Shown piece by piece: positions 8,435-18,471 of a DNA stretch of 64,000 bases (positions are counted from its first letter, which is position 1; every line of letters starts with the position of its first letter). Source of the stretch: a bacterium YEK0313. GTDB taxonomy: Bacteria > Pseudomonadota > Alphaproteobacteria > Rhizobiales > Phreatobacteraceae. The notes below the pieces were generated by a model. It was not told where the DNA came from, did not search any database, and saw nothing but the letters and a program-made list of their open reading frames with translations. The position numbers and the translations under genes are program-made. Location of the stretch: positions 124,001 to 188,000 of the forward strand of contig CCMO02000003.1 of the NCBI GenBank assembly GCA_000751295.2. The letters are read 5' to 3'.

Positions 8435-9214
8435 TCAGACGAGCAGTTCCGGGCGATATTCGAAATGCATGGTATCGAAATGATACCATTTGCCGCCCCA
8501 GATGAAGCCGGCGTCCTCGAAAAGGCCAACGATCTCGAACGGGATCTGGTTGCGGTAGGCGATCTCGCCGCGCCGGCGCGCCCAGGCCCAATAGTCCGAT
8601 TTCGCGACATTGATGTCGATGGCCGCACCCGAGCCGTGCATGCTCGGAAGGCCGGTATCGGCCACAGCCCGGCAATTGTAGGTGCCGGCCGAAGGCACCA
8701 GGAAGGCCTTCAGCCGATCCGGCAGGCGTTCGAGCTCCACGATGATCCGCTCGAGCCGGGCGGCGACATCATTGATCTCGGTCACCTGCAGCGTCTGCCG
8801 GCCGCTTGCCGGCATCCAGGCGACCGGCCGCATCCGGCCGGCCACTTCGCCGCGCGCGCAGTCGCCATACATCTTGGCGAAGAAGGCGGTGTTGCGCAGC
8901 CGCCCCGGACTGTGGTCGCGCGGCGGCGGCCCTTGCGGCGGGCCGCGCTCATAGGTCTGGCGCAGCTGATCGGCAATGGTCGCGGAACGCAGCATGACCT
9001 CGAACGGACGTTCCGGCCGGCCGGCACCGATGGCCATGCGGGCGCCGTCGCGCCAGAGGAGGCTATCGTCCGCCACCGCCTGCAGATGATCGGGATAGCT
9101 TGCGACCAGATGGTCGAGCCGCCGTCGCGGCGGGCCGGCGGCCGTGGCGGCGCGGCATCCGAACGGCAAAACGGCGAGCCCTGCAAGCGCGGCCCGGCGC
9201 GACGGGCGGTCCAT
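8435..9214 (-). CDS. Exported M15-family D-Ala-D-Ala carboxypeptidase-like protein
   Basis: A 259-residue protein with an N-terminal export signal, MDRPSRRAALAGLAVLPFGC, containing a twin arginine. The zinc-site motifs of the M15 peptidases are visible: MHGSGAAIDIN (about residue 185) and YHFDTMHFEYRPELL at the very C-terminus. Such enzymes cleave D-Ala-D-Ala or related bonds in peptidoglycan. The Cys after the hydrophobic stretch is not in a clean lipobox (PFGC), so lipoprotein status is doubtful. It follows the YARHG-type gene by 7 bp and is probably co-transcribed with it. Confidence 0.82.
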   Translation of the reverse strand: MDRPSRRAALAGLAVLPFGCRAATAAGPPRRRLDHLVASYPDHLQAVADDSLLWRDGARMAIGAGRPERPFEVMLRSATIADQLRQTYERGPPQGPPPRDHSPGRLRNTAFFAKMYGDCARGEVAGRMRPVAWMPASGRQTLQVTEINDVAARLERIIVELERLPDRLKAFLVPSAGTYNCRAVADTGLPSMHGSGAAIDINVAKSDYWAWARRRGEIAYRNQIPFEIVGLFEDAGFIWGGKWYHFDTMHFEYRPELLV

Positions 9215-9221
9215 GACGCCG

Positions 9222-9509
9222 TCAGTCGTTGCCGCAGCCGAGATTGCGCTCGAGCCTGACGATGTCGGCGATGATGCGCCGCTGCGTCTGCGACAGCGGC
9301 ACGTCGGACTGGCGGTCGTACATGCAGCCGGCATTGCCGAAATAGGCGATGGCCGCGCGCGTGCGGAAGCAATAGCCCGCATCCTTGTAGATCTGATTGC
9401 GCTCCAGCCAGAGGTCGCCGCATCGCGGCGCGCGCTGGCCATGGGCAAGGCCAGCGGAGCCGGCGAGAACGGCCGCTGCGACGACGACCCGGCCCATCGA
9501 CAATCTCAT
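9222..9509 (-). CDS. Small exported YARHG-like protein
   Basis: A 95-residue protein with a signal peptide, MRLSMGRVVVAAAVLAGSAGLAHG, and a mature part of about 70 residues. The segment CGDLWLERNQIYKDAGYCFRTRAAIAYFGNAGC resembles the YARHG domain (R-N-x-I-Y-x-x-x-G-Y-x-F), an extracellular domain of unknown function. Four cysteines in the mature part could form two disulfides. The start at 9509 places the signal peptide at the N-terminus; a longer frame would not be exported. Confidence 0.75.
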   Translation of the reverse strand: MRLSMGRVVVAAAVLAGSAGLAHGQRAPRCGDLWLERNQIYKDAGYCFRTRAAIAYFGNAGCMYDRQSDVPLSQTQRRIIADIVRLERNLGCGND

Positions 9510-9634
9510 CCGTGCCTCCCTGACGGCATCAGCGCCGTGCGCGCCGATGCCACCGACTTCAGCACAGCGCGCCACGGCCCGCCATTGTCTTTGATTGCGC
9601 GCCATGGCGCCGCAATGACAGGCGGGCGGCTTTC

Positions 9635-10297
9635 TCAGCGCGCGGCGTGGGTCGCCCGCGAGAGATGGGCAGCGACCGGCCCGATGGTCGTACGGACCGG
9701 GCCGCGGGCCGCCTCGCCCGCCGTGATGAAGGTGGCGATGGCCTGCGTCCGGCGTTCGACGCCAAGCTTGCGCAGGATCGAGGAGACATGGGACTTCACC
9801 GTGCCCTCGGAAATGCCGAGGTCATAGGCGATCTGCTTGTTCAGCCGGCCGCGGCTCATCAGGTCGAGCACCTTGAACTGCTGGCCGGACAGCGCATCGA
9901 GGCGGCGCGAGGCCGGCGCCTGGCCTTCCGGATCGACGTTGGCGACGACCGGCCACCAGGACCGGCCCGCCAGCACGGCGCCGAGCGCAGCGCGCAGATG
10001 ATCGGCAGGGAGGTCGAGCGGCAGGGCGGCGACGGCGCCGCGGTTGCGCGCATCCTGCACCGGCCGGCGATCGGCATGGTCGACAAGCACGGCGACGCGG
10101 GTCCCGGGGGTGATTTCAAGCCCGTCCAGGGCGTCGAGCGTGGTGATGACGAGCTCGGCCCGGCTTTCGTCCACCACGGTCGCGCCCGGATGGTTGGCGC
10201 GCACCAGCGCATCCAGCGTTTCGGCGACGATCGGGAAGGGGTGGTGAACGGCGAATGCGAATGTTTCGCGCGGCATCGGCTGAGCGAGGTTCGTCAT
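9635..10297 (-). CDS. LuxR-type regulator with a degenerate receiver domain
   Basis: A 220-residue two-domain protein. Residues about 150-210 form a LuxR/NarL helix-turn-helix (LSGQQFKVLDLMSRGRLNKQIAYDLGISEGTVKSHVSSILRKL). The N-terminal half has the alternation of a receiver domain, but the strand that normally ends in the phosphorylated Asp reads AELVITTLDAL, so the acceptor site appears lost. It is therefore probably an atypical, phosphorylation-independent response regulator. A ribosome site GAGGGAT precedes the ATG. It is divergent from the ScfR-type regulator, across a 183-bp spacer. Confidence 0.82.
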   Translation of the reverse strand: MTNLAQPMPRETFAFAVHHPFPIVAETLDALVRANHPGATVVDESRAELVITTLDALDGLEITPGTRVAVLVDHADRRPVQDARNRGAVAALPLDLPADHLRAALGAVLAGRSWWPVVANVDPEGQAPASRRLDALSGQQFKVLDLMSRGRLNKQIAYDLGISEGTVKSHVSSILRKLGVERRTQAIATFITAGEAARGPVRTTIGPVAAHLSRATHAAR

Positions 10298-10385
10298 GTG
10301 AAATCCCTCGTGTCGGATGGCTTCAAGCACCTGAGACAAACGCTAACACCGGCCCTGGCGGCGTCAAAATGCGAAAGGTCATGCT

Positions 10386-10406
10386 GCAAAATTGCGAAAA
10401 TTTTGC
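10386..10406. promoter_or_regulatory. 21-bp palindrome upstream of the ScfR-type regulator
   Basis: The arms GCAAAATT and AATTTTGC are perfect and flank GCGAA, in a locally AT-rich spacer between two divergent regulator genes. A related half-site, AATGCGAAAG, lies at 10367-10376. TTTGC/GCAAA half-sites are the type reported for RamB/PrpR-family regulators, so autoregulation of the downstream gene is a reasonable inference. Confidence 0.55.
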
Positions 10407-10480
10407 TTTTCTATCGTCCGGCGGATGTGCTTCGATCTAGGTCGAACGACCAGACGGTATCATCATCCAGGAAGGGCGCC

Positions 10481-11900
10481 ATGTCCCGGAAGGTTTTTGT
10501 GGGCCCGGCCCTTCGCCGCCTGCGCGAAGGCACGCGGCTCACCCAGACTGCCTTCGCCCAGCGGCTCGGCCTGTCGGTGAGCTATCTCAACCAGATCGAG
10601 AACAACCAGCGCCCGGTCACGGCAAGCGTGCTGGTGGCGCTCGGCCAGACGTTCGGCGTCGATCTCGCGACCTTTGCGGTCGACGACACCGATCGCCTGG
10701 TCACCGACCTGCGCGAGGCGGCGGCCGACCCGCTGCTGGCCGAGAATGCGCCGGGCCTGCAGGACCTGAAGCGCGTCGCATCCGACAGCCCGGCCTTCGC
10801 CCGGGCCTTCCTGCGCCTGCACCAGACCGCGCGGCGGCTGCGCGAACGCCTGCAGGCGGCGGGCGATGCGCCATTGCCGCCGCCGGTCGGCGAGGAAGGC
10901 GAAGCCGCGCTGCTGCCCTATGAGGAGGTGCGCGACTATTTCCACTACGTCGACAACTATGTCGACGATCTCGACCGGGCCGCCGAGGACCTCGCCGAAC
11001 GGCTGGGACTTGCCGCGGCGAGCGACCGGCTGCAGGTGCTGAGCGGCTATCTGGCGAGCCGCCACGGCATCACCGTCGACGCCAATGCCAATCTCGGCGA
11101 CGACCTGATGGAACGCTACGAGGCCGGACCGAAACTGGTCGTGCTCGACGGCTCGCTCGACCCTGCGACGCGCGCCTTCCTGCTCGCCAACCGCATTGCC
11201 CGGCTCGAACAGCCGGATGCGCTGGCGGCGCTCGCCGAGGGCGGCCGCTTCCGCTCGCGCGCCGCCGGTGACATTGCCCGCGTCGCGCTGGCGAACTATT
11301 TTGCCGGCGCGCTGATGCTGCCCTACCGGCGTTTCCTCGCTGCTGCGAAGGAGACCCGCCACGACATCGACCTGCTCGGCCGGATCTTCGGCGCGAGCCT
11401 CGAACAGGTCTGCCATCGCCTGTCGACGCTGCAGCGGCCCGGCCAGAAGGGCATTCCCTTCTACTTCCTGAAGGTCGACCGCGCCGGCAACGTCATCAAG
11501 CGCCACTCGGCAACACGGTTCCAGTTCGCCCGGTTTGGCGGCGCCTGTCCGCTCTGGAACGTGCACGAAGCCTTCGAACAGACCGGCCGCACCTTCGTGC
11601 AGGTGGCCGAAATGCCCGACGGCATCCGCTACCTGTCGCTTGCCCGGGCGGTGACCCGCAGCGCCGCCCATTGGCGCGCGCCGGTGCGGCGTTATGCCTT
11701 CGGTCTCGGCTGCGAGCTCTCCTATGCCGGCGACATCATCTATTCCGACGGCGTCGACCTGAAGGCCGAAGCCAATGTCGCCAAGATCGGCGTTTCCTGC
11801 CGCATCTGCGAGCGCACCGCCTGCCACCAGCGCGCCGTGCCGCCCGTCGACCGCGAGATCCGCGTGCCCTCTGACAGCCGCAAGGTGGTGCCCTTCGACC

Positions 11901-11908
<8 letters not shown>
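10481..11908 (+). CDS. Short-chain fatty-acyl regulator (ScfR/RamB/PrpR-type) HTH protein
   Basis: A 475-residue regulator. Residues about 8-62 are an XRE-type helix-turn-helix (LRRLREGTRLTQTAFAQRLGLSVSYLNQIENNQRPV). The middle is the ImmA/IrrE-like region, and the C-terminus carries the cysteine motif VSCRICERTACHQRAVPP, which defines the ScfR C-terminal domain. Relatives (RamB, PrpR) sense acetate, propionate or acyl-CoA status and control glyoxylate and methylcitrate enzymes. No such target is adjacent, although two citrate-synthase paralogues lie 17 kb away. The chosen ATG follows GGAAGGG. The last 8 bp overlap the 3' end of convergent glpK. Confidence 0.87.
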
Positions 11909-13403
<1,495 letters not shown>

Positions 13404-13518
13404 GAGCCTCTCCCTTGGTTTTGCACTGAGCTGCCGGGGTCATCCTGACATCAGATGCCCTTGCAGCGGAAGGCGAAAGGCGCCAGACGAGGGTCGTGCT
13501 GGCGGATGGCGACTGGAC

Positions 13519-14772
13519 ATGCCCAAAATGACGGCCGAAAAGCTCGAGATTGCGATCGTCGGGGCGGGGCCGGCCGGGCTCTTCGCGGCCGAGCTGCTGG
13601 CCGGCGCCGGCGCCGAGGTCACGATCTTCGAGCGCCTCGTATCGCCCGCCCGCAAATTCCTGCTCGCTGGCCGCGGCGGCCTCAATCTCACCCATTCCGC
13701 AGGCCGCGAGCCGTTTCTCGCGCAATATGGCGCCGCGCGGAGCTGGCTGGCGCCGAGCCTCGATGCCTTCCCGCCATCGGCGCTGCGCGCCTGGGCCGAC
13801 GGCCTCGGCGAAGCCACCTTCGTCGGCTCGAGCGGCCGGGTCTTTCCGCAGAGCTTCAAGGCTTCGCCCCTGGTCAGGGTCTGGCTCGCGCGGCTTCGGG
13901 CCGCGGGCGTCGCCCTGCGCACGCGCCATCGGCTCGCCGCCGTCGGCGAGGGCGGCAGATTGAGTTTCGAAACGCCGGACGGGCCATGCGAGATCCGGGC
14001 GCGTGCCGTTCTGCTGGCGCTCGGCGGCGCCAGCTGGCCGCGGATGGGTTCGGACGGGGCATGGGTCGCCATGCTGGAGGCCAAGGGCATCGCGGTGACA
14101 CCGCTCGAACCGGCCAATATGGGCATCGAGATGGGCTGGTCGCCGGCTTTCGCGACACGTTTCGCCGGCGAGCCGCTGAAGCGCATCGTGCTGACCGTGG
14201 CCGGCCGGAAGGCGGAAGGCGAAGCCATGATCACGGCGGCCGGCCTCGAAGGTGGGGCGATCTATGCCCTTTCGGGGCCGATCCGCGCCGCGCTCGTTAC
14301 CGGCCGCGCCCGGCTTGGCATCGACCTGAAACCGGACCTCGCCGCGGCGACGGTGGCGCAGCGGATCGCCGGCGGACGGGCCAAGGACTCGTTGTCGAAC
14401 CTGCTGAAGAAACGCCTCGGCCTGGCGCCGCAGGCGATCCGCCTGATGCGCGAAGCCTCAGGCGGACCATTGCCGCGCGAACCCGGGCGCCTCGCGGAGC
14501 TGGTCAAGACGATGCGCCTTCCGATCCATGCCGCTGCCTCGATCGAGCGGGCCATCTCGACCGCCGGCGGCGTCAACCGCGACGCGCTGAGCGCCGAGGG
14601 CGAACTCGACCGCCTGCCCGGCGTCTTCGTGGCCGGCGAAATGCTGGATTGGGAAGCACCGACCGGGGGCTATCTCCTGCAGGCGACCTTCGCGACGGCG
14701 GCCACCGCGGCCCGGGGCATGGCCCGCCATTGCGGGCTCGTGCTGAATGCGCCGGTCCTCACGGCCTGGTAG
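13519..14772 (+). CDS. TIGR03862-type HI0933-like flavoprotein (NAD(P)/FAD-dependent)
   Basis: A 417-residue flavoprotein. The Rossmann FAD site is IAIVGAGPAGLFAAELLAGAG near the start. It is followed by the family hallmark KFLLAGRGGLNLTHS and a C-terminal FAD-contacting GEMLDWEAPTGGYLLQATFATA. The family is widespread, with no firmly established substrate (BaiN-like reductases belong to the same superfamily). ATG at 13519 (MPKMTAEKLEIAIVGAGPAG) puts the dinucleotide fold near the N-terminus; the in-frame ATG at 13381 lies inside the glpK start region and is unlikely. Confidence 0.88.
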   Translation: MPKMTAEKLEIAIVGAGPAGLFAAELLAGAGAEVTIFERLVSPARKFLLAGRGGLNLTHSAGREPFLAQYGAARSWLAPSLDAFPPSALRAWADGLGEATFVGSSGRVFPQSFKASPLVRVWLARLRAAGVALRTRHRLAAVGEGGRLSFETPDGPCEIRARAVLLALGGASWPRMGSDGAWVAMLEAKGIAVTPLEPANMGIEMGWSPAFATRFAGEPLKRIVLTVAGRKAEGEAMITAAGLEGGAIYALSGPIRAALVTGRARLGIDLKPDLAAATVAQRIAGGRAKDSLSNLLKKRLGLAPQAIRLMREASGGPLPREPGRLAELVKTMRLPIHAAASIERAISTAGGVNRDALSAEGELDRLPGVFVAGEMLDWEAPTGGYLLQATFATAATAARGMARHCGLVLNAPVLTAW

Positions 14773-14816
14773 CGCGGACGGCCAGCGGCCCGCGGCCCGT
14801 CAGCGTGGCGGCGGCG

Positions 14817-15446
14817 TCAGGTGCAGCTGGCGCTTGTTCCGGTCCGATTCACCGAGGCGCCGATGCGTGGGCTTGAATAGAGCCGGTCCGACAGCGTGAT
14901 GCCGGCTTCCAGTTGCCACCCGATGGCCGGAACATAACGGTGGTAGACTTCGGCGAGTACCAAGAAACCGGCCGTGCCGACCGGCGGCTTAACACCGTCA
15001 GGCACCGTGATGGAGCTGCCGACCGAACGGCGTTGACCAACCGAGTTGCCGCCTGAATCGGTCATGGAACCCGCCTTGTTGCAGATGTCGCTCCAGGCCA
15101 CCGAGGCATTGCCCTTGTCGTCGATCTTAATGCCCGTCACCACCGCGATCGTCCGGTTCTGCGGGAAAGGCGCGACGATGGCGCGCGTCGCGTTCAGGAT
15201 GTTGCTCATGTCGTTGTCGGACAATGAGGCGCTCTGCGAGGCAAGATCCGCCAATGCGCGAGCCGCCACCGACACCTTGCGGCTGGCCTGAAGCGCCTGG
15301 GTCGTCTCGAAAGTCCCCAGAAGCAGCGGCACCATCAGGGTGACGATGATGGCGAACTCGACCGCGGCGACGCCCTGGCGATCGCGGCGCAGCCGACCGA
15401 TTAGATCGCGCGCCCGAGACACGATGAAAGCCGGGGGAGGGTTCAT
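14817..15446 (-). CDS. TadE/TadG-like minor pseudopilin
   Basis: A 209-residue protein with a cytoplasmic basic leader and a single N-terminal membrane helix, RQGVAAVEFAIIVTLMVPLLL, of the TadE-like type (V-E-F with Glu at the pilin +5-like position). The remainder is periplasmic and ends with a Cys-Thr. TadE/TadF/TadG proteins are minor components needed for assembly of Flp fibres. It lies 13 bp after another TadE-like gene on the same strand. Confidence 0.82.
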   Translation of the reverse strand: MNPPPAFIVSRARDLIGRLRRDRQGVAAVEFAIIVTLMVPLLLGTFETTQALQASRKVSVAARALADLASQSASLSDNDMSNILNATRAIVAPFPQNRTIAVVTGIKIDDKGNASVAWSDICNKAGSMTDSGGNSVGQRRSVGSSITVPDGVKPPVGTAGFLVLAEVYHRYVPAIGWQLEAGITLSDRLYSSPRIGASVNRTGTSASCT

Positions 15447-15459
15447 GAACACCACACCT

Positions 15460-16050
15460 TCACGGCGAGGGAGACGAGGAGGTCGGGAACGGCTCATTGC
15501 GGAAAACCGCCGTCGCCTGCAGCAAGCGCTTGCCGTTGGGCAGGTCGCCGGCCGCCAGTCCAAATGTCGGCACCATGACCGGCCACTCGTAGTAGACCTT
15601 GACCATCACGATGTCGCCCCCGGCGCCCGGAGCATAGCCAGTGCCGGAATAGTTGACCGTGCCGTCGCTGTTGCGCGCCGGCCCGCTGGTATTGGCCGCA
15701 TCGAAGCTCGCCACCTTCTGGACGTCGACCACGACACCGCTGCAATCGAGCAGGACCTTGAAATTGCCGCAGACCGCATTGGCGAAAGCGGCCCGGTCGA
15801 AATTGGCGGCCTGGGCGCGGCCGGTCAGGATCTGGCGCGCCGCATCCGCGGTCGCCGTTTCCAGGAGTTGGCTTGCGAAAAAGGTGAGAGCGATTTCGAC
15901 CAGACCGAACAGCAGCACGAAGAAGGGCATGGCGATCAGGGCGAATTCAACGGTCGTCGATCCGTCGGCCATCCGTCCGAAGCGCTTGACGATCCTCGGG
16001 CGTCTCAGCCCTAGGGAGCGCAGTCGTCGCAGTACCGACATGCCCTTCAT
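15460..16050 (-). CDS. TadE-like minor pseudopilin
   Basis: A 196-residue protein with one N-terminal helix, DGSTTVEFALIAMPFFVLLFGLVEIAL (about residues 28-54), the classic TadE signature. A periplasmic domain follows, with one Cys pair (AVCGNFKVLLDC). It is the upstream partner of the 14817-15446 gene. The start may be ATG 16050 or ATG 16041 (MSVLRRL), the second being better spaced from GGAG. It is divergent from the flp-cpa operon and presumably belongs to the same pilus. Confidence 0.85.
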   Translation of the reverse strand: MKGMSVLRRLRSLGLRRPRIVKRFGRMADGSTTVEFALIAMPFFVLLFGLVEIALTFFASQLLETATADAARQILTGRAQAANFDRAAFANAVCGNFKVLLDCSGVVVDVQKVASFDAANTSGPARNSDGTVNYSGTGYAPGAGGDIVMVKVYYEWPVMVPTFGLAAGDLPNGKRLLQATAVFRNEPFPTSSSPSP

Positions 16051-16154
16051 CTCCGGCTCCGGGCACGCATAGTCGGCCGCGTTTCGAGCGTCCCTCTCTT
16101 AGCGTAAAGCCATGAACGAACCCTTGCGCGAAAGACTGAAACTGACGCGATAGG

Positions 16155-16688
16155 TCAACGTGCGGCAGCGCCGGGCGCCGCGGTGGCTCCCCGGCTTGAG
16201 GCGGCCGCGTCACGGCTGCGGCTCTGGCCGAGCGCCGCGTCGAAGAATGGCCCATTGTCGCCAATCGCCATGGTCCGCTCGCAGGTCGGGGTGCACGAAT
16301 AGGTCTCCCGTTCGACGCCGCGATAGACCTGGACGACTGAATCCGCCTGGGGGCGCACGCGGACCTGCACGGCCATCAGCTGTTCGCCACGCGCATCGAG
16401 CGCGATCAGATTGGTCGCGCCGATGCTCTTGCCTGTGAGCACCATCAGACCGCCGGCCTGAACCGTCGCATCGGCGATCAGAGGATTGCCGATGACGAGC
16501 GTGCTCACGCGCGCAGGCAGGCGCACGATGCGCGCCTGATCCATCACCACCGTCAGGCCATGGGTCGCCAGCTCCGCCTGATCGACGCTCCGCTCCGCCG
16601 CGGAAGCGGCTCCGAACACGCCCATTCCTGCGCATAAAGCCGCCATGACGGCTGCGACCATTGCGGCATCGCGCAACCCTGTTGTCAT
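16155..16688 (-). CDS. Exported pilus-assembly N-domain protein (CpaC N-terminal-like)
   Basis: A 177-residue protein with a signal peptide, MTTGLRDAAMVAAVMAALCAG. The domain RIVRLPARVSTLVIGNPLIADATVQAGGLMVLTGKSIGATNLIALD matches the N-terminal domain of Tad secretins such as CpaC (compare CpaC here, residues about 75-130), without any secretin barrel. A Cys pair, YSCTPTCERTM, follows. The role is inferred to be in the periplasmic part of the Tad channel. The start at 16688 places the signal peptide first; the frame continues upstream to 16937, but that part looks non-coding. Confidence 0.8.
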   Translation of the reverse strand: MTTGLRDAAMVAAVMAALCAGMGVFGAASAAERSVDQAELATHGLTVVMDQARIVRLPARVSTLVIGNPLIADATVQAGGLMVLTGKSIGATNLIALDARGEQLMAVQVRVRPQADSVVQVYRGVERETYSCTPTCERTMAIGDNGPFFDAALGQSRSRDAAASSRGATAAPGAAAR

Positions 16689-17121
16689 GGTGTTCGACAC
16701 TCCGGCGGGGACGACCGACATCATTTGCCGCCAGCGAGCCAACCAGAAACTGGTGAATAAATTGCCAATCGCGGCGACATTGGCCGCCCGAACACAGCCA
16801 AGCGCTGCGGGGCTGCCTGCGAGAACCTCCCAACGCATTGCCCCGACCGCTGTAGTGGTCGGCTTAAACATGTATTCCCATTCGGAGAAACTGCCGGTTA
16901 AGATTTTCATCTCAGCAATTGTTAAATTATAAACCAATAAATACTATTAGAAATTGGCAATTAACCATCCCTAAGACATTGGCTATCTTACGGAAAACAC
17001 ATACTCGATTTAACAAAGCTGCAAGACGTGACTGCTAGCATCGTCATCATTCGAAAAGGTCGAGAAAAGACCTGCGAATAGCGCCAAGCTGGCGCCTTAA
17101 TGTGGACACTAGGAGTCAGTC
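16689..17121. promoter_or_regulatory. 433-bp divergent control region between the pilus N-domain gene and flp1
   Basis: No gene is seen. The middle (about 16900-17020) is strikingly AT-rich compared with everything around it. It includes the CtrA half-site-like TTAACCAT at 16961-16968. Two small hairpins lie in the presumed flp1 leader: AGGTC/GACCT around 17058-17074 and GCGCCA/TGGCGC at 17081-17095. Start sites for both directions are expected here; I cannot fix a -10/-35 pair. Confidence 0.55.
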
Positions 17122-17286
17122 ATGAAGAGCCTTCTCGCACGCTTTGCCAAGGACGAATCCGGCGCTACCGCCATCGAGTACGGCCTCATCGCCGCCGGCA
17201 TCGCCGCCGTCATCGTCTTCATCGTCAATTCGCTCGGCACCAAGGTCAACAACGCGCTGAAGACCGTCAACGACAACATGAAGTAA
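17122..17286 (+). CDS. flp: Flp/Fap-type major pilin Flp1
   Basis: A 54-residue prepilin preceded by AGGAG at 17111. The Gly-Ala cleavage site and pilin helix are in DESGATAIEYGLIAAGIAAV, with the invariant Glu and Tyr (EY) of Flp pilins; processing after the Gly by CpaA would leave a mature peptide of about 41 residues. It is the first gene of the plus-strand Tad operon and is followed by a strong hairpin that separates it from the assembly genes. Confidence 0.93.
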   Translation: MKSLLARFAKDESGATAIEYGLIAAGIAAVIVFIVNSLGTKVNNALKTVNDNMK

Positions 17287-17323
17287 TGGCCTCGCGCCGA
17301 TAGACGGCGAGGTCGGAGTCAAA

Positions 17324-17353
17324 ACGTGATCCGCCGCACGAGGCGGATCACGT
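17324..17353 (+). terminator. Perfect 12-bp-stem hairpin after flp1 (attenuator or mRNA 3' end)
   Basis: The arms ACGTGATCCGCC and GGCGGATCACGT surround the loop GCACGA, 37 bp after the flp1 stop. There is no T run on the plus strand, while AAAA precedes the stem (a U run for the minus direction). Position suggests partial termination or stabilisation of a short pilin mRNA; the activity is inferred. Confidence 0.65.
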
Positions 17354-17483
17354 CTCCCGCGGGGTGCCGCAACCCGCATCTGATTCAAAGCCCGCCGGAG
17401 ACGTCGCCACCGGTTGATGCGGGATCGCAGGCCGGCGGTACGCCTGCCGAGGTGCCGGGCCGCACAGATCGGAAACGGACGTC

Positions 17484-17648
17484 ATGTATCGGCTCGCCAC
17501 GCTGTTCCTTCGCGATCGATCGGGGGCAACCAGCATCGAATACGGCCTGATCGCGGTCGGTATCGCCGGTGCAATCGTTGCGGTCGTCTATTCGCTCGGA
17601 ACGAAGGTCCAGGAACTCTTCGCGCTGATCAATGAGCGCTTCCAATAG
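17484..17648 (+). CDS. Second Flp-type pilin
   Basis: A 54-residue paralogue of Flp1 with the cleavage/helix region DRSGATSIEYGLIAVGIAGA and the same LGTKV motif as Flp1 near residue 40. The N-terminal leader MYRLATLFLR and the C-terminal third differ. It may be a second major or minor pilin with separate expression, because a hairpin and about 130 bp without genes separate it from flp1. Confidence 0.9.
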   Translation: MYRLATLFLRDRSGATSIEYGLIAVGIAGAIVAVVYSLGTKVQELFALINERFQ

Positions 17649-17698
17649 GGCCGGACTTCGGCAGATCCATCGGCTTCAATCTTGTTCGGCGTGTTGAG

Positions 17699-17869
17699 AT
17701 GAAAATCCCGGTCTGCAAATACCATCCGGCCAGCCCGGATGTCATCGTCGAACTGGACGCCCCCTTTCAGGCTCGCGCCACAGCGGGCTTCATGTCGATC
17801 CTCGTCAGTCTAGCCCTCGCCACCGGAGTGCTGAGCGGCCTTGCGATCGTCTGGCGCTCGCTGGGCTGA
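17699..17869 (+). CDS. Small predicted membrane protein in the Tad operon
   Basis: A 56-codon frame starting MKIPVCKYHPASPDVIVELD, with one hydrophobic segment, GFMSILVSLALATGVLSGLAIVW, and no pilin cleavage motif. It lies between flp2 and cpaA, in the operon direction, without a good ribosome site. I do not recognise it; it may be a real small protein or a chance frame. Confidence 0.4.
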   Translation: MKIPVCKYHPASPDVIVELDAPFQARATAGFMSILVSLALATGVLSGLAIVWRSLG

Positions 17870-17905
17870 GACCGCACCCGGTACAAGACATTCCATGGAC
17901 CCGCG

Positions 17906-18412
17906 ATGACAGACCTTGCGATCCTTCTCGTGTTTCCGGCCATGATGGCATTCGCCGCGGCGAGTGATCTCTTCACCATGACCATATCCAACCGGGTGTC
18001 GCTGATCCTGATCGGCGGCTTTGTGGTTCTCGCCCTGGTCACCGGGATGAGCTGGCAGGCGATCGGCATGCATGCATTGGCCGGCGCGCTGGTTCTCGCC
18101 GTGACCTTCACTCTTTTCGCATTCGGTTGGATCGGGGGCGGCGATGCCAAGCTCGCCGCGGCAACCTGCCTCTGGCTCGGCTGGCCGCAGCTTCTCGACT
18201 ATGCGCTGCTGTCGTCGGTGCTGGGCGGCTTCGTGACGATGGGCGTCCTGTCGTTGCGCGGGGCGCCGTTTCACCCGCCGTTTCTGGTGGGCGAGGGATG
18301 GTATGCGCGGATTACCGACCAGGACACCGGCATTCCCTATGGCATTGCCCTCGCAGCGGCTGGCCTGGTGCTTTATCCTAGCAGCATCTGGATGACATCC
18401 GTTCTGCACTGA
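17906..18412 (+). CDS. cpaA: Prepilin peptidase CpaA/TadV
   Basis: A 168-residue A24-family aspartic membrane peptidase with about five to six hydrophobic segments. The two catalytic aspartates are in FAAASDLFTM (about residue 21) and GWIGGGDAKLAAA (about 78), the latter being the GxGD motif. It cleaves the leaders of Flp1 and Flp2. The N-methylation domain of larger prepilin peptidases is absent, as usual for TadV/CpaA. Confidence 0.94.
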   Translation: MTDLAILLVFPAMMAFAAASDLFTMTISNRVSLILIGGFVVLALVTGMSWQAIGMHALAGALVLAVTFTLFAFGWIGGGDAKLAAATCLWLGWPQLLDYALLSSVLGGFVTMGVLSLRGAPFHPPFLVGEGWYARITDQDTGIPYGIALAAAGLVLYPSSIWMTSVLH

Positions 18413-18471
18413 GAGCCGGTGCGCTGAGCCGCTTCGTCGAAGCCCAATTGGGCCAGATTGCTCACGTCTCA

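Noticed and set aside
6973..8628. A 551-codon minus-strand frame opposite hslU
   Set aside because: Low-complexity His/Asp/Gly-rich translation antisense to a certain gene; no ribosome site or domain.
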